Assembly (NCBI GenBank): GCA_035041965.1
Contig: JAPYMA010000127.1
Coordinates: 124,001 to 188,000 of the forward strand
Length of the DNA stretch: 64,000 bases
Source: Anisakis pegreffii
Taxonomy: Eukaryota; Nematoda; Chromadorea; Rhabditida; Anisakidae
Direction: 5' to 3'
Position 1 is the stretch's first letter. The number at the start of each line of letters is the position of its first letter. The notes beneath the pieces were generated by a model. That model was given only the letters and a program-made list of their open reading frames with translations, searched no databases and was not told where the DNA came from. Positions 15,401 to 28,500 of this stretch are shown one piece after another. A program made the translations under genes and the position numbers.

Positions 15401-18400
15401 CTACAGCTTGAACATAGTTGAAAGCGATTAATGAAGCAAGAACAGATCTTAAGCAGAAAACTACTTGAGATACTGACGTTTAGTGAATGGATTATCGTAA
15501 ACATCCATAACTATTATTCACTTGCTAAGGATACTTCATAAGCGGATGTGAAAGCGCGCACATACACTCACTCATTCAGCTAGTTATTTATCTATCCATA
15601 TCTGATGAACATGTATAGTTGGGCGACAACAAGCAATGTGGTGACCTGGGCAAAATGTATAAAGCCATTTCCACTAATCCAAATGCCAATATTCCCATAG
15701 CGGAATCACATATCTTTTGAATGGCTTCACGCTAATACCATAATTTGTTATACACACTTAAGATGTACACGCATATAATAAGTGTATAGTTCATTTATTC
15801 TACGAATACAAATCTAGAAACCATGAATACCATAAAAAAAACAGGTAGATCACTGAGTGGTATGTGATTATAGCAAAATTGGTCAAGCGAATATTGAAAA
15901 TGTACGAGAGTCACTTGAGTGAGAGAATTTAATGACAGTTATCTTGAGAAATTTTGATGGCACTTGACAAGTTTCACGGAACAGCTACACTGCAAATGTC
16001 ACCCGGTTATGGCAGAGTGTGACAATTCACACTTTGGAAAATCGGAGAAGCTCTCGAATTAAATGCTCTCAGCATTTGATTAAAGCAAATGATAGGGTGA
16101 CCAACTGATCTCGAGCCTGGTAACGGAAGCAAGAATAATATTGCTGGCATAATCAACCGGTTGAACAAATTACAAAGGTGACATAATTTGTCTTCATTTC
16201 CTCCAGATGCTGCAATTAAGTCTCGGTTGTCTTGCCTATGTAGCAGCAAAATCATTCTTGTAATTATCTCACAATCAGAACGTTCCACGGCCTCCTGCTG
16301 AGCTCGTCTTCAGGAGGACGCGCTAAATAATAGCACCTGTAAGGTAGGTTCTAAAGATTGAGTTCAGAAAATGAAGAGTGGAGAAAAGTAGTATTGAAGA
16401 TGAACAAATGAAGCAGCCGAACGTTTTGATCTGGATTTCATTCTAACTTTCAAAATAAATTTCCTTCTGACCGCACAGATCAAACTGAACTGTTAACTGT
16501 CATATTTCTTCAACTCACAATCAGTTGGTGATTGAACAAATTTCTTAGTCGAAACATACCGAATTGGACGAAAAATAATTTTGCGTGCACTTTATAGATG
16601 CGAAATATTGGAATACAGTGACTATTAGGAGAGGCCATATTTTAATGAATTATATCTAGGTTTAGGCTCGGGCTGAGGCTCATGCGAGGAAGCTGAGGCT
16701 CATCTACTTGTTTAACGGACACCTCATTCAGAAGCATCTATCCTTAGCTTAAGTCTAAGCGTAAATGTAATCCATCATAACTATGGCATGTCGTTATGGC
16801 CATCTGTTTAACTACAGACAACCCATCTATGAATCCGTTTTGAAGTTGATACTAAATTGAGCATAAGTATGGTTTGAATGAAATAAAGTGAGTGAAGTTA
16901 TCGGATCGGAATGGGTGCAGAGAATAATAATCCAGTGAATGTAGTTGGTGTATTCATGTTGCCTAATGAATATTAACATCGAAAACGCTATTGAAGCGTT
17001 GATGAGGAAAAAAAAGCAGCGATCCAAGCGATTCGTTTGATTAATTCAAAATGACCATGTGAAGAAATTGCGTAGTGTGTTGCTGACAGATTGCTGGTTG
17101 TTAGTGTCAGCACCAACAAACAAGCTCACTCAAACATATTCCTCTTACGAACACATTCGCTTATGCGCGATCCTTAAAGCGATTCTGAGCGAACACTCTC
17201 CAACCTAACCTATTTCATCAGTTACATCAGTCTCGCACTGGATCAGAGCTACCATGTTACTAGGCACTTAATACGGGCAATTACGTAGGCCGGTTAATCG
17301 TTGTCGTGCACATAACATCAAACCATCAAAATCCTGGTCAGTATGACGAAATGACAGCAATATTTGAAAAAATGAATTGCGTGCAAAACCCCCTAAAAGC
17401 GAACAAGCAATTTTCAAATGGAGTCCCCAACGACTGAACAGAAAATAGAGCAAATCTCGGAAAAAAGTGCGCATAGTTGCGTGAACGTGAAACGTCGCTA
17501 AAGGAGATGCACGATTCAGCGACGCTTGCAAATTATGTGATGAGATGTGCTCTGAAGCGACTATATAATACGTATATATCAGCGATATTTGATGCCGCAC
17601 CTATTCGATACTGCGGCTGAAAACCGCGCTGGATAAGTATACTCATACTAATTAAAACCAGAAGCAGTTAGCTGTGACTCTGAAGGTGGTGAAGCGAGAC
17701 ATACCGACGAGATTCGAAAGCACTGCAATTGCATTGATCTGTTCTGTGCAGATGATAGCTCTGCCTACCTTGATGGCATTTCCCAACAATCAATGTACAT
17801 TCAGCAAGACTGGAATGTAGTGATAATGGTCATCAGTATTTGCCATGACGTATCCATAACAAGCAGATACAATAATTTAGAATGTCTGCGGATTTATCAG
17901 TGTTAAAAGAACATTTTCGTGAAGCAAAAACCTCGCGAGAAATAAAACACGGGTCAACTGGTCAAATGCTAATTCGTTGTCACGGCAAACAAATCAGGGA
18001 TCCGAGATGTGGTTTGAAATAATGATGAGACGTGTACTGTGTTGTTTTTAATTGCGAGCGAGTGCAGCTTGAACGTGCTCGTACTCACCTTATGATGATG
18101 ACAAAAAACGAAAAATCAGCAAGCATTTATTACTTTATTCCTTTCAAGTGACTGCTGTCGAACAGAGAACAAAGGTAGATGAATTATTAGTGGGTCCCAA
18201 TATGCAGTATCATGCTCGAAAGTTTTATTGCATGAGCAATTGAACCTTGAATTTGATGGTATCAATTGAAATTTGTTCATAAAATTACAAATTCGGAGTC
18301 AATTATTTTCAATTTGTTTTCGAACAAATCTCACGATCAGTTGCAAATAGCCAATTTATGTAATGATGAAATTACCAAGGTGATGGTCCAATTACATTAG

Positions 18401-18430
18401 TATTGGTTATGTCTCAGTATTCGATGATTT

Positions 18431-18483
18431 AATCAAATGATCAAAAAATGAATCAATCAAAAAATCAATTAATCAAAAAAATG
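18431..18483. repeat. Degenerate (ATCAA)n tract
   Basis: Repeated AATCAA and ATCAAAAAA words with variable spacing; slippage-like. Confidence 0.6.
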
Positions 18484-20812
18484 CCCAGTGCTAAGACTTT
18501 GAATTTCGTAGATGAATGAGCTGTTCAGACGCAACATTTCGATCATCCCAAATTGATTATCGTACACAATTGCTGTTAGTTTGCCGGCATCAATTGAATG
18601 TTGGTTTTGATTCCTATCATTGGATTGATGAATGAAAACAGAAATGTGTTACTTGGAAGCATAAGTTATGCAAATAAATTAAAGGATTTAGATACATTTT
18701 GGAGGCTTTCATCCGGAGAAATAAGTGTCATTTTCACCGAATATTTTCAAATGTCATATTTCAACGAACGGTTATACTTGATTATGTGCGATTCCAGTGT
18801 TAGATTTTCAATCTCAACTTGCAATTTTTTCGTCGCCATTATACATGATTCAATTCCATGCTTTATAGGAATTGTTAGAAAGTTATTGTTACTGAAAGTA
18901 CACACTTCAACAACGATATCACTAATAATGTTGATGTCGACTGCACTTCCTGCAGTCTTTTCGAATACGCTGTCATGCTACTAGGCGATAACATATATTA
19001 CGGTTTACTTGGTCCCACTCGTGATCAAGAGTAAAATGATCGACTAACGATAGCCATTCCCTGAATCGGTAACAGTTTCAGTAACGATGTAATTGATAAC
19101 ACATATGCCAGTTCTTGAAACGCCGTGCCGAAAAATAAATACAGAACAATTGAGAATCCAGTCAAAATAAATGACCATTAGGCAGTCTAATGCAAGTTGA
19201 TGCATACATCACATTTATAGAGCAATTTACTCGTGTTCAACATGTCCTTTAAATGTGTTCTTTCGCATCCTTCAATATAACTGCGGTCTCTTGAGAACAC
19301 AGTCGGCATTAGAGGGCAATTGAACATTTATCATATTTTAATGCTGACCAAACGAGGTGCACTGAATTTGAGTTACACTGAATTCGAATCGTACACATTC
19401 TTGATAGCAATCTTCGGTTCATTCGCTGAGTTGTGATCGGGTGGGAGGATCCGGGTTGTGAACGAATTCTCAACGGATCTGATTTAATAAGCAAAATCAA
19501 TTTTTGCTATGAAGGAAGCGCCGCTATAAGCTTGCTATCATTCTTGATTGCACTGAAACGACCGACGTTCACTTTCGATTCGGAAACTGGAACAACGAGG
19601 ATATCAACTCCAACATATGTAATAAAACATGATACAAACAAATTGACGGTTCTCTGGTGTCCCTGAGATGTAAAACCTTAGATGAATCAACAGTTTATTA
19701 GATGTTGAATTAGTGTTTACGAGTTTCTTATACATGTACGTGGTACAAAAACCTTGCATGTGATTAGGAACTTTGTCAACGATTTTTCTTAGCGATTATA
19801 AGATGCTGAAAGATTCAATAGAACGACCTACATTGCCCAAGCACCAAAATCAGTTCTGGGAGCGGTAAGTTAATTATTGAATCGAAAATGCGACACTGTA
19901 CAATTGTAATTGCATGAAGAATCTTTGTACTGAAACGTTGAAATGAATAAAAATGAAAATGCTATTTGAATGTAGCGAGGAAACAATATATAATATTTAT
20001 TTTCACAAAGGTTAATTAGTATTAACAGTTTTAAAAAAACATTTTCAGCCACACTGACCAAAAAGCGACAAATTAGAGAAGAACATGACGATGATGATAA
20101 GGGGAGAAATTGTACAAATTTCAATAAAGAAAATAAATCTTCAAAAGAATATAACGAAACACATTTCAACAAGACTATTTCAAAATCAGAGTGAATCAAC
20201 GCGAAGACACCAAAAAAGATGTCAACGTATTTCACACTCAAAACACTCGACTCAACTGCTCTATGAGCTCATCAAAAGAGCACTGAAAATAAGCGCAATA
20301 AGAGATGACTGAACATTTCACAAGAAAGAATACGGCTGAATTTCAAATAAATACATACTGAAGTTTTGTGAATGCTTCAGATTTTTGCATATTCATCAAA
20401 CCATAATGAAGACCATACATACATATGGTAAGGAACGATGGAACGAACAACAAGCGTACGGCTCTTTGGAATGGGCATATGAAAATTTTTGTGCAAAACG
20501 AACGGATTTCCAAATAAACTGAATAAATATTCCAAGAGAAATAAAAAAAACAGAATATTTGAGGTGTTCACCGAGTTTTGTGAGGTCAAATCGCACATAA
20601 AAATTTTCATATCACGCAATGTGAACAACTAACTAGATTCAGTGCTCACATCTAAAAGAAAACAGCCATACAGTCGAATGAATGCAATAGACAAGCTTAA
20701 CGCAACGCGAGAATAATGAAATGATCAGAACAGTGAATGATGCAACACGAGAGTTGGTTCGATAAATAGCGATCCACGAACGATGTTCACACAGAACACA
20801 AGATCGCTCTAA

Positions 20813-20883
20813 GCAAATATCAACACCTTACAATCATACCATCAAGACTTTACAACAAATATCAAGACCAACAAATATCAACT
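20813..20883. repeat. Three dispersed CAAATATCAA copies
   Basis: CAAATATCAA occurs at about 20814, 20855 and 20871 in an A/C-rich stretch. It is a weak local repeat with no coding context. Confidence 0.5.
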
Positions 20884-22591
20884 TCACGATCTTACAGTCG
20901 ATAAGATTAATTGCTAGCGAAAGAAGAGAGTTTCCAAACTAGCGACGAATGAGTTCACATATGAGATTATACGTAGTGGAAGTGGTTCCATTGTTGTTGA
21001 AATAGTCTCAAAGTGACCAAATCGTTAACGTACTCACCTCAAAAGCATGCTTCCCCAACACAACAAAAACAAACACCAACAACAGTCGTCACGGAAGCTT
21101 GCCTTCGAAACGATACACGATACAACTGGCCATCAACTAACGGTCTGCAGACATACATCTGAGGTGGTATTTAAGCGACTATAGTTTAATCAGGTTTGAA
21201 GACATTATAAGTAGATGGCATAAACATCCCAGGAGATAATTTCAAAAAGACGAGACAAGACTCTCAACAAGTTATTTTGAGAAGAGATTAATGAGTGATT
21301 AGAGATGTGGTGAGTATTGGAGTGTAAATCTATCGGAGTGCTGCCTCAGCGGAACAATAACCGAAAAGGAAGCGGCATAACCGAATCAGATCACTTTATA
21401 ATTGTATCACTCAGTGACGAACTAAAATGGAAAGGCACAATTGAGAATTTGCGAAACGGAAGCAAAATTCATCAGAAATCATGGGGTAATCATACTCAGA
21501 ACCATTCGCAAACCACCGTTCAACAACATTATTGAATGTGCGAGCGTCCAATCACAAAACAGCTCAGCACTGCCCGTAAACGAACAAATAATAACATCAT
21601 TTCAAAGTCATTACTTGCAACATAAACTGATCACGGTATTTCGGCGCAACCAAACCAGAATAATGATAAAAAGGCGACTGCTGTGATGAGATTCCCTCTC
21701 AGCAACAGCCACGATTACATTCCGGGCAGACCGCACATGACAAAGTAATAGCAGCCTGTTCTAAGTAAACACCTAATGCATTGATTACTCAGAACAAATG
21801 TCAGACATTTCTACAACCTTGGATCTACAGATTACCATGCTCAAGCGCTGAGGGAATGTTTTCCTTCTGGTTGAGACTATCACATACGGAAGCGATAGGA
21901 TGTTGTATTATGGATGCTAAAAGCATGTTAAGAATTTGATAAATAAACTAGCGACACGAGCGAATCGAGCCATTAACGGAAGCGAAATTGACTCACGACG
22001 ATACCGGTAAATTAGTTCGTTAGTTGATTACAAGTACCACAATATCGAGATATGGAACGGAATTCGGACAGTACGAAAACATTTTCCAACTAGAGCCATG
22101 AAATAGCTATGATCGCTTGATTGAGTGAAGTGAAACTCGTCTCATTCTTTGAACTGATCAACGCACAAGCTAGTGAGTTATCATAGAAATGTTCAAGACC
22201 TCACGATCAGTAAAAAAAGCAATTTTTTATTCAGCCATCTTCTATGCGAAAGTCTGATATTCCTATTCTTTAAGCTAGTCAGTCCATCAGAAGCTAACGA
22301 AGAAGAAGACTTCTGGACTTAAAAGAATTCAACAAATCACAATTCGATATCACTTATGAAGTGAATCAAAGAACCGAATTGACTACGCTTCTGATTTACA
22401 AAAGAAGACGCAGTCAATGTTGATGGCGCATTATACAAATTCCAATTTATACAATTCACGATTCATGCTTCAGATGAGATGGTGTTATGAGACTGGTGAT
22501 AATGATCGTTGAAAGTGAATGAAACAAATGAAACACAGATCATTTCTTGCACTAATACTCTTTCATTATCAAACAAAAAAACACAGAACAT

Positions 22592-25500
22592 TCAATAGTC
22601 CCGTTTGAGATTCCTTTGTTGTTGTTGCTGCGATTGAGCGTTTTGTCCCGGATAGCGAACACGGTGCAATTGACCGGTTGCGTCACTACCGCTGCCCGGT
22701 CGATTCGACGCCTTATTGCCACGCTTAAAGGTTTGCCTTTCACGATCCACTTCCAGATCCTCCAACCTTAACGAGTTGATTATGCAGTTATTATTACTCA
22801 CATAAATGCTACCAAAAATTTCTTGAAACGCAATACTGAATGCTGAAAGTACCTTTGGGTGAGCGCTAGTTTCTGTTGAATTGCCATACGCAAAAGCGCA
22901 TTCAATGTTCGCTTCTCGTCTTCTGCAGCACGCTGATTCGCGGCCATTTCATCAACCTTAAATGATGCAGCTCGTTCAAACGGTCGGTCATGAACACGTG
23001 CTTAGCGCACTCTTTGCGCACTATCATCCACTTCATACGAAAGCTCATCACTCATAAACCGTTTCACTGCTTCACAAATAAATGTTCAGTTTCACAAATG
23101 ATCACGTCGTCATGTGCCCGCAGAAAATACATATGTTGTAATTAAGTATTGTTTAGGTAACGAACACACCTGAGCTTGAAGTTCCTCACATCTGGCCGTG
23201 AACATGGCGCGATGAGAAGCGAATGTAGCCGCATCCTCTTTGAATGCTTTCAGCTCCCTTCGTAACCTCTCCAGCAAATCGTGTGTTATCGCCTTCTCAC
23301 TCTCGTATTTGTCTTTCAGCGATGCCAGCGCTGATTCTGCGGTCAATTTGTTCGATTTGAGCACTGTACGTAGTGTTGCGATTTGATCCCTGCAATATAT
23401 CACTCCATTAAATTAGGCATGAGAATCTATTACATCACTCCAGCATTCCCCTTACTGCACGGAAATGTTCCTCTATTCTATTCTCCACGATAACTTCCCG
23501 TTTAACATTCCAATTTACTCATTTACTACCAATAAAATAACCCTGTTGAAGCGTACTTAAGCAATTTACAAAACTCGATGAAAGTTTGATGTTTAAAAAT
23601 TCACATCTATAATGAAAACGTTTGAAAGCCATTTTATTTGTATGCAAAATAATCCACCGATGTTAGAGGTTTGTTTTCAAGAAAAATTTACGTGGAACGC
23701 ATATTTACAAAAAAGTCACGATATAAAATGAAGTCACTCGTTGTGAAATCATTTCATTTGAATGGACGTTGTGCCGGGCAGTGGTTTCGTTGGAGACACC
23801 GGCAATGTCTCGATGTGTACTCCACTAAAGGTTGCTCGAATTGTAATTATATTCCGAAAGAGAATTTTATATTGAAAGCGGAAAACGACTTTTGCAACAA
23901 TAAAGCAATGGTTCTTTTGCTGCAGTAAACTAGTACTGTTGTCAATAACAGTGAAGAATCCAAACGAAATCGGCTACAATACGAACACTTGACCCTAAGC
24001 AAAATCCCTTGACCAGCTTCAAAACGGTTCCAGACTTTCCACGAAGTCGATAACTCGACTGTAGAATAACAACTTGTTTATTCCTAATTCATAAGTTAAC
24101 TTCAAGCATACATGACAATGATATATTTGTGGAACTCACTAGTCGTTTGTTTCACATGATGAATAATTCAGATTTACCCGCTGGGCGGAGAAAGAGTCCA
24201 AGAATTGTCATATCCACCAATAACTTATCACTACTCGGTAGGCACGAATGCTCGACACGTATACGTTATCGGAGCACTCACCGAAAATAACCACTCACAA
24301 TTGTATGTTTGGGATTTGCATCGTGGATGCGCTAAGTAGGTCGCATTCAAAATTCATTTCAAGTTTAACTAGACAACAATGAAGATCTGACAAATCAAAC
24401 ACTATAGCAGGCGATTGTATATTTGAATATGACATTATTTAGTTATAAAATGACATTCTGATCCGGTCGTCGGCAATCGATTCTGATTGTTCTCCTCATC
24501 ACAAGAAAGTGAGAAGAGAATGGAAGGAATCAGAGCAATATTTTCAGAAATTATGGTGTACTTTATCTTGAATCATATGTGTTCATCAAACACTTATACG
24601 AAATTAAACCAACACGTGGAATGCTCGTATGCAAAACAGATTTGTCATTTCTCATCTACAGCGTTCGAATCAGTCATAAACTTGCAACGGTTCTGGTTGA
24701 TCAGGTACTTGTCAGCACTATTTTGCAGAGGATGCTCAAAGTCGACTTTGTTTCACCGCTTTGAATGAGTAAATTTTGAGCAGAAAAATTTCGACGCTAA
24801 GAGAATATCACGTTTCAAAACCGATAAAATTATTTATGAGTGGAATCAATTACTAAAAATTCTAAATCAAATAGATAATCGCATCACAAATTAAAAACAT
24901 TGAATTTGGAATGTGAATAATATAAACTGTTTTCAGAAAAGGACACACGAGACATGAAAATTTATGCCAAAAAACATTTGAATGAATGTACTTCACTGAC
25001 TGAAATTTTCAGTTATTGCTAAGTTATCCTTCAAGTGGAAATCAATTTTGGAGTTCAGCTAGAGCTGGAGATGGAATAATTTTCATTGCCGAACGTATAA
25101 GCAATCAATCACTTTATGTAGCACACATTCATTTCGACAGACCAGTCCGTCGTATTGTACTGACCACAAGTGCTCAATCGTTACAATTTTCAGGTGAAAA
25201 TTTTACGATAATAAAGAAATGAAGAGACTAAAGACTAGGAAGTAACATAGCAACCAATTTAAAAAAGGTTCAGGCCAACCATGGGTGTACGGTGATCACA
25301 TTTACCTATTCGAAACGGCAAGAAATGGAAGTGAAGAAGGAAAATGCTTAACGGGACGTTTGCTACGAACAGATACAAAATATGGTCGCTTTGAAGTGGT
25401 CAACACAGAGTTCGATAAAGCCGAATGTTTTCCCGAGGATACTTACGGATGCATGCCACATAGGGTCCGTTCAAATTTCAATACGTGCTCAAACTCAAAC

Positions 25501-28500
25501 AAATTATCACTCTGAGAACATTGCTATTGTTCGTCAGTTATCACCGGTGCATAAAACTTATCGAAAAACAAGCTAAATACTGGAATTACTGGACCGCTTG
25601 TGAAACACCGATAAACTAAAATATAAAACAGCGTAAAACTGATAAGACAATACTCTGAATAGAAACTCAGCGTATTCGCCCGTGATGGATTTGCTATCTG
25701 AAACAGGCACAAAATTTCAGGTGAAACACGTGGAACGTGACGGTTGCTTATGGGTGATATCAGAAACAGCACCACCGGCCGTGGTCTCTGTAGAGTGCGA
25801 TTTTAAAAGTGATTGTTCTGTTAGTATGCTCAATATGAGGACATTAAAATGGAAGAAATTAAACTGGTCATTTGAAGACATTGAATTCGATCAATTAACA
25901 CTCGACGTCACACCGCACGGAACGGTTGTGCTGCTTAAGAAACTATTCTCAGATCAATACACAGAAGCATTCGTTGATTCGTTCTATTTCATCAAAATAA
26001 GGTTAGCCATTGGTGTTTAATACATACCATCGTCTAAGCAATCAACTTGACAATATGAAGTTCGACGAGGACAGATATATCATAGCGACTGAGAAAGACG
26101 AGTGTATGAAGGGAATTTCTGAATGTAAAGGAGAAAAGATTTGAAATTCAGCCTGTAATTTGCACACATGGTGCGAAGTAAAGAGGAAATTTTAAACAAA
26201 AATTTTCAGATCGTTCACAAAAATGGAATAATACACTCTGTATGAACGAATCAATTTTCAGGAACCCTCGAAGTCTTTTGATGCAGTGTTTTCTGGCTAT
26301 TATCAAATACTTTCCAAAAATTCGGAACGCACCTTTATCGATAACACGTCAACTCGGTATTCCAGCTAATAATCAACTACTCTCATGACTACAAACAACG
26401 AGCCATGCGAAACTGTGAAATTGTGAAAATAATGCGACAGTTGTTTTATCTGAATTCATAAGAAATTTGTCAATTTTAAATATTTCCATCAGAGCATTGA
26501 ATTTTCCTCAGAAAGATATTCAGCGTTGTGAATAATTCTCATATTGTGCTGATTAAGCTATTAATCTCGTGAAGAGCTCAATTTTGTTACTTTGTATATC
26601 GTGTAAAATTTACGTTCATTCATGATATTATAAAATATAATCCACGACAATAGCGCAGTCAATAAACTGCTGCGGTTGCGAACACTATTCGATGCATTCT
26701 CACACAACAATCGCCCGTTCCCATCAACGAATTCATTCAGAATGAACAACACCAATGAAAGATCCGTACTACCACAAAACTTTCAGTGCTAGCAATCGAA
26801 AATGTCGATCGCATGAGTAGCTGTTGTAGAATTTGTTGCTTTATTCAAAGACAAATGATACTCTCTCCGCTACTCAAATCATTGGTAAACAGATATAAAT
26901 GCTGACCTCTTTGTGGCAAGCAGCGACCGAAGTTTCATGTTTTGGAGCGTGAGCTCTTGCTGATCTTCGTTCTCAACCCGAGCGTTCATTGCATTCTCAA
27001 CGGTTCGACGTAAGATCTTCGACAGTTCCATTAAGCAATCTGATACTTTGAATACATCGCTATCCGCTGGAAGTGCAATTATATCGAAAATAACAAATGA
27101 ACATAGAAATGAAACAATTGTGACCGTGATGTGGATAACACTGAAGCGAATAGCTGGCCAATTGAGAGTAAACAAGAAGGGACGAAGGAAGGTATGAATG
27201 TTGAATCAAATAAAAACAAACGAAGCATTTCTTTGCACCGACCAGGAATGATCCTCTCTCTGAGATCACTTTCTGTGACGATATCCTCGATACGATCACC
27301 ACCGAGTTGTTCGTTCATGGCTTTCGCAAAATTCGGCGATATCACATGTCGTTGAAGGTTGAGCATTATTCGCGGTGATCGCCCTCCCTCTGTTTCCGTT
27401 CCGCTCTCAACGCCCTCGTCCACCACTCAAAATGAACAATTGATTCCGAATTGCTTGAAACGTTTCAACGCTACTAACAGAAACTACGGAAGAACCATCA
27501 GAAGCATAATTTAAGGCAAGAAATCCTGATTGGCGAGGTAGCCGTTCAATTTCGAGAAGGCGTTTAATTGTTTATCGCTACCAGAATTTCATCGTTCCAG
27601 TTGTTTTATAATCAAATGTCACCTTATGCTTACATGAGGGAGAAGAATTTGGACAGTGTGGAGCTCATAACCCATTGCGATCAAATGGCTGCACGTAAGC
27701 TGTGTGTGTTGCCAAGTTATAACACGAAATCTGCTCTCTCTGTTCCATATGGACATGAGAATTTTCGAAATTTGAATAACTGTGGATTTCAAGATGAATA
27801 ATTAGAACTTTCCTATTACTATGGAATAAACAGGTGGATCGAAATAAATGGAAACAAGTTTCTAAATACACTACACTGTGCTGATTCTTCGCTTTCGGCG
27901 TTGTCCTTAGCGAATTGTCGCAATTTTTTCATAACCTCAGCTGCACTTTTATCCGCCTCCAAACCGTGCGTTGATACAAGCTGATGATAGAGACGATACA
28001 AGAAGTCCGCTACAGCGATCATTAAATCCTGAAGGCATATAGACAGTGACTACTAGACTAGTGATCAAATACAGTGAAGCACTGAAATAACATCATCAAT
28101 TTTATTGCACTTCAAATGGATCGGATGAGAATCGCAGACCTGTGCAGCTGCCACTTTAGCATTATTAGCACCGGCCGCCAACACTGAACTACGCAGATCA
28201 GCTTTGAGCAGATCCAACTGTTTGCCACCAACACCAACTTTGGACGAATTAACAGTAAGTTGCTCAATTTTAGTCAATGCATCGTCACATAACTGCTTCA
28301 ACTGACTGTGATCCAAGTCTGAAATGAGATCCAAGTCTGAAATGAGTAAATAAGATACATAATCGTAGTGCTGTTAACACTGCAGAACTTCGTTCATTTG
28401 CACATGGTTGAGATTTTATGACGTGAACGAATGATCACCACACAGAATGATCATTCTTTGAGCAGTTCAAATCAGTTCATTCCTTTAATGAGGCTGGCTA

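Larger units (their letters stand above)
1..22591. other. Long stretch without a supportable gene
   Basis: Downstream of the Bicaudal-D stop codon. It holds only scattered open frames of 60-130 codons on both strands, at about the density expected by chance at this base composition, plus the small repeats listed separately. A pyrimidine-rich tract lies at 8750-8850. No tRNA, rRNA or recognisable protein domain was seen. Confidence 0.5.

Noticed and set aside
18598..18984. 128-codon hydrophobic plus-strand ORF, considered as a serpentine receptor exon
   Set aside because: Hydrophobic stretches are interrupted by polar segments at the wrong spacing, and no chemoreceptor motif or flanking exon was found.
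19870..20241. 123-codon minus-strand ORF
   Set aside because: Phe/Leu/Ser-rich frame opposite an A-rich plus strand; composition-driven.
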